Source of the DNA: Streptomyces sp. ADI95-17
GTDB taxonomy: Bacteria; Actinomycetota; Actinomycetes; Streptomycetales; Streptomycetaceae
Assembly (NCBI RefSeq): GCF_003846175.1
Contig: NZ_ML123044.1
Span: 1,394,739-1,458,738, forward strand
Reading direction: 5' to 3'
Length of the DNA stretch: 64,000 nucleotides
Positions 59,863-64,000 of this stretch are shown in pieces. The position numbers and the translations under genes were made by a program. The number at the start of each line of letters is the position of its first letter. Position 1 is the stretch's first letter. A model generated the notes under the pieces. The model had not been told where the DNA came from. It searched no databases and saw nothing but the letters and a program-made list of their open reading frames with translations.

Positions 59863-60555
59863 CGCCGCACGCCGGGCGAGCGGCAGGAACGCCAGCAGCA
59901 CGGCCGCCACCACCGAGGCCCCGAGGACCGCGCCGGCCAGCACGTCGTGCGGGTAGTGCGCCCCCACCGCGACCCGCAGCAGCGCCGCCGCCGCGCCCAC
60001 CGGCAGGGTGACGGCGGCGAGGCGCGGGCGCAGCACGGCCAGGCCCACGGCGAGGCCGACGGCGAGGGTGGCGTGGTTGCTCGGGAAGGACCAGTCGCCG
60101 GGCGGCGGGCACTCGGCGGCCGTCTCCGCGATGCCGTGCAGGGCCCGGCAGGGGCGTTCCTCGTCCACCACCAGCTTCACGGCCTCGCTCACCGCGTACG
60201 CCAGGACCGTGCCGATGCCGGTGAGCACCGTGCCCGCGGAGACCCGGGTGTCCCCGCGTCGTACGGCGCTCCACCAGACCCACGCCAGCAGCAGGCCGAG
60301 GACGACCAGGGTGCCGTCGGTGGCCGCCTCCAGCAGCGGTCCCGCCCAGGAGGGCGCGTCGGCCACCGCCCCGGTCACCGAGCGGTACGCGGACGCCGAC
60401 GCGCCGCCCGTCACCTCCACGGCACCGGCCGCGCCCAGCCCGCCCGGCGCGAGCCCCACGACGGCCGCCGCGCCCACGCCCAGTACGGCGCAGGCCGACA
60501 GCGGCCGTGCGGTCCGGGTACGGGTACGGGTCCTGCTTCCGGTTTCTCGTCTCAT
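59551..60555 (-). CDS. PAP2-family phosphatase with a long antisense-encoded tail
   Basis: Encodes 334 residues from ATG 60555. The three phosphatase motifs are KLVVDEERP (126-134), SFPSNHA (156-162) and RVAVGAHYPHD (193-203); six hydrophobic helices surround them. This suits an undecaprenyl-pyrophosphate or lipid phosphatase with an outward-facing site. Homologues end near residue 240. Here no stop occurs until 59551, so about 103 residues are encoded opposite the response-regulator gene. Either the tail is real or the natural stop was lost. Confidence 0.75.
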   Translation of the reverse strand: MRRETGSRTRTRTRTARPLSACAVLGVGAAAVVGLAPGGLGAAGAVEVTGGASASAYRSVTGAVADAPSWAGPLLEAATDGTLVVLGLLLAWVWWSAVRRGDTRVSAGTVLTGIGTVLAYAVSEAVKLVVDEERPCRALHGIAETAAECPPPGDWSFPSNHATLAVGLAVGLAVLRPRLAAVTLPVGAAAALLRVAVGAHYPHDVLAGAVLGASVVAAVLLAFLPLARRAASAIERRLRGRHDSGLVGDDGRGGPVVHAQPGQDGAHMRLDRPFRHVEPPGDLPVGQPAAEEGQYVAFPAGERTDPFPGGGAAAGQGARARRREVGDDPGRDLR

Positions 60556-60602
60556 GAACGTGAACCTAGGAGCGGCGGGAGCGGCGGACCCGGGCCGAAC
60601 GG

Positions 60603-60640
60603 CAGGGCCCACCCCCGACGATCGTCGGGGGTGGGCCCTG
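60603..60640. terminator. 38-bp perfect palindrome
   Basis: CAGGGCCCACCCCCGACGA (60603-60621) is followed at once by its exact reverse complement (60622-60640), with no spacer. It lies just after the HAAS-domain gene stop on the reverse strand and upstream of the PAP2 gene. It probably ends transcription; the tip would open to a small loop. Confidence 0.7.
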
Positions 60641-60647
60641 TCCGGGA

Positions 60648-61331
60648 CTACTGCCGCTGCCCGGCGTTCGCGTCGCTCCGCACCCGCCAGAGCCAACCGG
60701 CCCCGGCGACCGTCACGACGGCCACCGCCACGATCGCCGTCCAGTACTCGGTCTGCGACGGGTCGTTGGGGTAGCTGAAGAGGAACCAGGCCACGTTCAT
60801 CAGCGAGGGTGCCAGCGTGGTCAGGCCGAAGCCGGTCCACTTCTGGCTCTTCGTCCAGTGCCGGGACCTGAACAGCACGACGGCTCCGGCCACCTTCAGC
60901 GCGAAGCCGAGCGGTACCCAGAGATAGCCGAGACCGAAGGCGAGCACCGGCAGCAGCACCACGAGCCACGCGGGCGAGCGGCGACCGGGCGCCTCCCCCG
61001 CGCCGGCGCCGGTGACAGCCCCGGCACCGGGAAGGACCCCGGGGCCGAACCCGGACTCCTGGAGCGCGGTGGCGGCGATGGTGCGCGGGTCGCCCAGTTC
61101 GCGCAGGATCTCCCGGTCGCTGCCGCCGGGCCGCTCGGCGAGCGCGATCTCGATGTGCTCGGCGAGATCGGCGACGAGTTCCTGGCGGCGTTCGGCGGGA
61201 AGCGCCGACGCCTCGCGCTCGACCGTCGCGAGGTAGTCCCGGACCAGTTCGCTCCCGGTGCTGTTCCCGGCGTTGTTTCCGGTGTTGTTCCCAGCACTGT
61301 TTCCGACGCTCTGCGACTTCTTCGTGTTCAT
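60648..61331 (-). CDS. HAAS-domain (DUF1700-like) membrane protein
   Basis: Encodes 227 residues from ATG 61331, which overlaps the padR stop (ATGA). The N-terminus has an Asn/Gly-rich run (NSAGNNTGNNAGNSTG), then the HAAS helices (LVRDYLATVEREASALPAER, then VADLAEHIEIALAER), followed by about five membrane segments. HAAS proteins are regularly paired with PadR regulators, as here. The role may be membrane signalling. Confidence 0.8.
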   Translation of the reverse strand: MNTKKSQSVGNSAGNNTGNNAGNSTGSELVRDYLATVEREASALPAERRQELVADLAEHIEIALAERPGGSDREILRELGDPRTIAATALQESGFGPGVLPGAGAVTGAGAGEAPGRRSPAWLVVLLPVLAFGLGYLWVPLGFALKVAGAVVLFRSRHWTKSQKWTGFGLTTLAPSLMNVAWFLFSYPNDPSQTEYWTAIVAVAVVTVAGAGWLWRVRSDANAGQRQ

Positions 61332-61717
61332 CGTCCGGTCTCTCCAGATGCCTGCGGTTGCGCCTTCGGCGCGAGAAGGTGGTCGACGGCATCCCGGAAA
61401 ACGGGCCACGTTCCCGTGAACTCCGCGAGCGCGGCGCGTCCGGCCTCGGTCAGCTCGTAGTAGCGCCTCGGTGGCCCCGAGGCGGACTCCTGCCAGGTGG
61501 TGTCGACGAGCCGGTCCCGCCGCAGCCGCGACAGCAGCGGGTACACCGTGCCCTGGCTGGTCGCCAGCGCGCCGGTCTCCTCCAGTTCCCGCAACAGCTC
61601 GACCCCGTACCGCGCCCCGTCGCGCATCAGGGCGAGCACGCAGTACTCCAGCACCCCCTTGCGGAGCTGGCTCTCGGCCTTGCTCGCGGTGCGGTTGCTC
61701 GGATCACCTGGTTCCAT
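61328..61717 (-). CDS. PadR-family regulator
   Basis: Encodes 129 residues from ATG 61717. The winged helix is QLRKGVLEYCVLALMRDGA, YGVELLRELEETG, TVYPLLSRLRRDRLV and RRYYELTEAGRAAL, a complete PadR domain, with a short C-terminal helix. The upstream TGCAATGCAATGTA resembles half-sites of PadR ATGT/ACAT operators, suggesting autoregulation. It controls its HAAS partner by coupling. Confidence 0.87.
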   Translation of the reverse strand: MEPGDPSNRTASKAESQLRKGVLEYCVLALMRDGARYGVELLRELEETGALATSQGTVYPLLSRLRRDRLVDTTWQESASGPPRRYYELTEAGRAALAEFTGTWPVFRDAVDHLLAPKAQPQASGETGR

Positions 61718-61780
61718 GCAATGCAATGTACCTTGCGACGCACAGGCATGTCCAAGCCGCCGGTCCCCGGCCCTTCACAA

Positions 61781-61795
61781 CTGACGACACGTCAG
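61781..61795. promoter_or_regulatory. CTGACG-N3-CGTCAG operator, site G
   Basis: CTGACGACACGTCAG is a perfect 6+3+6 palindrome 16 nt before the flavin reductase start. Confidence 0.75.
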
Positions 61796-61811
61796 TTCTA
61801 ATCGAGGGGTG

Positions 61812-62441
61812 ATGGGACACGCAGGCATGGCCGCCATCGCCGTCCGGTACCTCAGGTCCGTCGGCGCCGCCACGACCGCCGGACCGGCGCCGGTCGATCC
61901 ACTGCCGCGCCCGCATCTGCGAGCCGTGGCCGACGGGGAGCGGCCGCCCGTCGACCCGGGCGAATTCCGCCGCGTACTGGGGCACTTCGCCAGCGGGGTC
62001 ACCATCGTGACCGCGCACGACCCGGACGACGCGGCGGGCCCGACGGGCTTCGCCTGCCAGTCGTTCGCCTCGCTCTCCCTCGATCCGCCGCTGGTCACGT
62101 TCATGGTGGCCCGTACGTCGACGACCTGGCCGCGCATCGCACGCGCCGGGGCCTTCTGCGTCAACATCCTCGGCGCGGACCAGGGCGCGCTGTGCCGGAG
62201 CTTCGCGGTGAGCGGCGCGGACAAGTTCGCGGGGGTGGCGTACGAGGCGGCCCCGGCGACCGGTTCGCCGCTGCTGGACTCCGTACCGGCCTGGATCGAC
62301 TGCCGCGTCCAGACCGTCCACACGGGGGGCGACCATCTGATCGTCGTCGGCCGGGTGGCGGCGATGGGGGCGGTGGACGGGGCCGATCCGCTGCTGTTTC
62401 ACCGGGGGACGTTCGGACGGTTCGGGCCGCTCGACGGGTGA
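61812..62441 (+). CDS. Flavin reductase-like protein (HsaB type)
   Basis: Encodes 209 residues from ATG 61812 (GAGGGG upstream). After a 45-residue lead-in, the flavin-binding split barrel begins: FRRVLGHFASGVTIVTAHD, then GFACQSFASLSLDPPLVTFM, FCVNILGADQ and DHLIVVGRVAAM. These reductases give reduced FMN or FAD to a two-component monooxygenase. HsaB does so for a steroid-ring hydroxylase, but no HsaA-like gene is in the window. Operator G places it in the dispersed regulon. Confidence 0.83.
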   Translation: MGHAGMAAIAVRYLRSVGAATTAGPAPVDPLPRPHLRAVADGERPPVDPGEFRRVLGHFASGVTIVTAHDPDDAAGPTGFACQSFASLSLDPPLVTFMVARTSTTWPRIARAGAFCVNILGADQGALCRSFAVSGADKFAGVAYEAAPATGSPLLDSVPAWIDCRVQTVHTGGDHLIVVGRVAAMGAVDGADPLLFHRGTFGRFGPLDG

Positions 62442-62454
62442 GCGCGTCGGCCGC

Positions 62455-63357
62455 TCAGCCGACGGTGCCGCCCGGGACCGCGTCGCGCAGCAGGTCCCGG
62501 AGCTCCAGTGCCGCCGGGAGCGGCGCGGTGGCGGGCAGTGCGACATGTACGGTCCGGTGCGGGGCGAGATCGCCGAACCGGCATACGGCGAGTTCGGCGG
62601 GGACCGCCCAGGCGGCCAGCGAGGGGACCAGCGCGACCCCCAGTCCGGCCGCCGCGTAGCCGAACTTGCCGGTCCACTCGCCGATCCTGGTGATCCGCCT
62701 CGGCCGGAAGCCGGCCCGGCCGCAGACCTCGGCGAGCATCAGGGGCCGGTCGGCGGAGACGTCCTGCAGCCAGGTCTCGTCGCGCAGTTCGCGCAGATCG
62801 ATCGTCCCGGCTCCGGCCAGGCGGTGGTCGCGGGGAAGGACGACGAACAGCTCGTCCTCCAGCAGCACCTCGGTCGTGACGCCGTCGACCGGCGGCAGAC
62901 CGGACGGGTAGTCGCTGACCACGGCCAGGTCGAGCGCCCCCTCCGCCAGTCGCCGCATCGACTCGCCGGTCCGGCCCTCCACCGCGACGATCTCGGCCTC
63001 CGGCCTGGACCGCGCGAACGCCCGTAGCGCGGCGGGCACCAGTGAGACGTTGGCCGTGGCGAACGCGCCCACCCGCAGCCGGCCGCCCCGCCCGGCCCGG
63101 ATCGCGGCCATCTCGTCCTGCGCACCCGCCAGCCGCGCGAGCACCTCCACCGCGTGCCGGTGCAGGGCGCGGCCGGCCGGATTCAGCCGCACGCCCCGGG
63201 CCAGCCGTTCGAAGAGCGGCCCGCCCGTCTCCTTCTCCAGCGAGGCGATCCGCCGGGACACCGCCGACTGCGTGTAATCGAGCCGGACCGCGGCCTTCGT
63301 GAACGATCCGGTCTCGGCCACGGTCACCAGCAGACGCAGCGCGTCGATCTCGAACAC
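62455..63357 (-). CDS. LysR-family regulator
   Basis: Encodes 300 residues from GTG 63357, with GGGGGG 4-5 nt upstream; ATG 63372 would add five residues. The helix-turn-helix is DALRLLVTVAETGSFTKAAV followed by YTQSAVSRRIASLEKE; the effector domain follows to the end. It is divergent from the membrane protein gene and a palindrome overlaps its start region. Target not known; the divergent gene is the obvious candidate. Confidence 0.88.
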   Translation of the reverse strand: MFEIDALRLLVTVAETGSFTKAAVRLDYTQSAVSRRIASLEKETGGPLFERLARGVRLNPAGRALHRHAVEVLARLAGAQDEMAAIRAGRGGRLRVGAFATANVSLVPAALRAFARSRPEAEIVAVEGRTGESMRRLAEGALDLAVVSDYPSGLPPVDGVTTEVLLEDELFVVLPRDHRLAGAGTIDLRELRDETWLQDVSADRPLMLAEVCGRAGFRPRRITRIGEWTGKFGYAAAGLGVALVPSLAAWAVPAELAVCRFGDLAPHRTVHVALPATAPLPAALELRDLLRDAVPGGTVG

Positions 63358-63367
63358 ATTCCCCCCA

Positions 63368-63384
63368 TGCATGGCTCACATGCA
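63368..63384. promoter_or_regulatory. LysR-type operator
   Basis: TGCATG (63368-63373) and CATGCA (63379-63384) form a perfect inverted repeat with a 5-bp spacer, within the T-N11-A pattern of LysR sites. It lies between the LysR start and the divergent gene. Confidence 0.6.
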
Positions 63385-63462
63385 ATCTAGTCGCTGGTGG
63401 AATGCCTTGTCCGGCCCTAGTTTCAGAACGAGTTGACGAGCTTCGAGACGAGGGACACGTCC

Positions 63463-64000
63463 ATGGCAGTTGCACCGAACACCCTGCCGCCCGAGGCCGC
63501 CGAACTGGCCGCCACCCATCGACTCGGGTCCCTGCAAGGCACTTTCACTCCCAAGCGCCTGAACAAGCTGCTCTTCGCCCTCTACATCTTCACGACGATC
63601 CACCTTCTGGCGATATTCGTGATCCCCGGCGTGCTGTTCTTCTGGTGGCTGCGCCGGACCCCGGACTTCAGCCGAAGACAGGCCGCCAAGCGTCTCCACC
63701 TGTTCGAGCACGGTCTGATGGTGCACCCGCAGTCCGGCGACGGCGTGGTCGTCATCCGCTGGGACTCCGTACGGCTCTACCAGAACATCACCCAGAAGAT
63801 CATCAACGGCATCCCGTCGACCACCGAGTACGTCTACTCCGCGGTGGGTCCGGGCCGGGACCACGCGACGATCACTCACTTCTACGAGGGCCCCGAGACC
63901 TGGGGACCCCATATGCAGCAGGCCGTCCTCCGGGCCCAGGGGCCGGCGGCCCTGGAATCGGTCCTGGCGGGCGAGACGGTGAACTTCGGGGACCTCTCGC
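63463..64000 (+). CDS. DUF6585-like membrane protein, N-terminal part (partial)
   Basis: The frame is open to the window edge; 179 residues are seen from ATG 63463. One hydrophobic segment or hairpin (LLFALYIFTTIHLLAIFVIP followed by GVLFFWWL) is at about residues 38-66, followed by a PH-like beta-rich part (LHLFEHGLMVHPQSGDGVVV, then IRWDSVRLYQ). This resembles the Streptomyces DUF6585 family; the function is unknown. It is divergent from lysR. Confidence 0.65.
   Translation, partial: MAVAPNTLPPEAAELAATHRLGSLQGTFTPKRLNKLLFALYIFTTIHLLAIFVIPGVLFFWWLRRTPDFSRRQAAKRLHLFEHGLMVHPQSGDGVVVIRWDSVRLYQNITQKIINGIPSTTEYVYSAVGPGRDHATITHFYEGPETWGPHMQQAVLRAQGPAALESVLAGETVNFGDLS

Noticed and set aside
20173..62441. 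Full steroid-degradation locus
   Set aside because: No ketosteroid dehydrogenase, KshA/B pair, HsaA/C/D or KstR-type motif was found in the window; only acyl-CoA and Ltp-type components are present.

Overview
The window is chromosomal DNA of a Streptomyces or close relative. GC is very high throughout. Several loci are typical of the genus: the AfsK/AfsR/AfsS signalling genes, futalosine-pathway menaquinone genes beside a cold-shock gene, XRE/DUF397 and SARP-type regulators, and many Ser/Thr kinase and TetR genes. I see no rRNA, tRNA, CRISPR array, insertion sequence or prophage. The exception to the base composition is about 2.3-5.3 kb, which looks AT-richer and may have been acquired.

Layout. 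0-5.3 kb: the end of a WecA-like transferase, a DinB/DUF664 protein, a secreted TIM-barrel protein, then a reverse-strand trio (WXG100-like protein, DUF1023 alpha/beta-hydrolase with a glycine zipper, lipoprotein). 5.5-9.6 kb: acyl-CoA synthetase, thioesterase, Rieske oxygenase and TetR, with one shared operator at two promoters. 9.7-19 kb: menaquinone biosynthesis (MenJ-like reductase, menG, mqnC, mqnA) with a Ser/Thr kinase and a cold-shock gene that has a structured leader. 19-21.4 kb: MerR regulator and amidohydrolase. 21.6-36 kb: the afsR-afsS pair, a vapBC module, a fadD/ltp/DUF35/ech block, afsK, a kbpA-like gene and a TetR gene. 36-42 kb: F420-type reductase, acyl-CoA dehydrogenase, a second Ltp, PNPOx-type protein, ferredoxin and P450. 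42-47 kb: htpX-pspAB, DUF1707 protein, DUF35-DoxX and a flavin monooxygenase. 47-51 kb: Uma2, HTH, an internally deleted ATPase, XRE and two tandem DUF397 genes. 51-56.5 kb: secreted protein, ADP-forming-type CoA ligase, enoyl-CoA hydratase and Uma2. 56.5-64 kb: SDR, two-component system, PAP2 phosphatase, PadR-HAAS pair, flavin reductase, LysR and a partial DUF6585-like gene.

The most interesting result is a dispersed catabolic regulon. A 15-bp palindrome, CTGACG-N3-CGTCAG, or a close variant occurs eight times at seven promoter regions spread over 40 kb. It sits just upstream of an amidohydrolase, fadD and ltp (divergent), an acyl-CoA dehydrogenase, a second ltp, doxX-DUF35, a CoA ligase (two tandem sites) and a flavin reductase. 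These are the parts of a CoA-dependent breakdown pathway for a steroid-like or branched lipid, but no ring-cleaving steroid genes are present in the window. The TetR gene beside kbpA, with a half-site at its own start codon, is the best candidate regulator. The first Ltp has two tyrosines placed as in the steroid side-chain aldolase Ltp2, and is followed by a DUF35 partner.

AfsK (kinase plus PQQ propeller), AfsR (its substrate) and an AfsS-like repeat peptide are all in the window. An 11-bp direct repeat resembling an AfsR box lies between afsR and afsS. The catabolic fadD/ltp block and vapBC lie between afsS and afsK, so the global secondary-metabolism switch and the regulon are physically interleaved.
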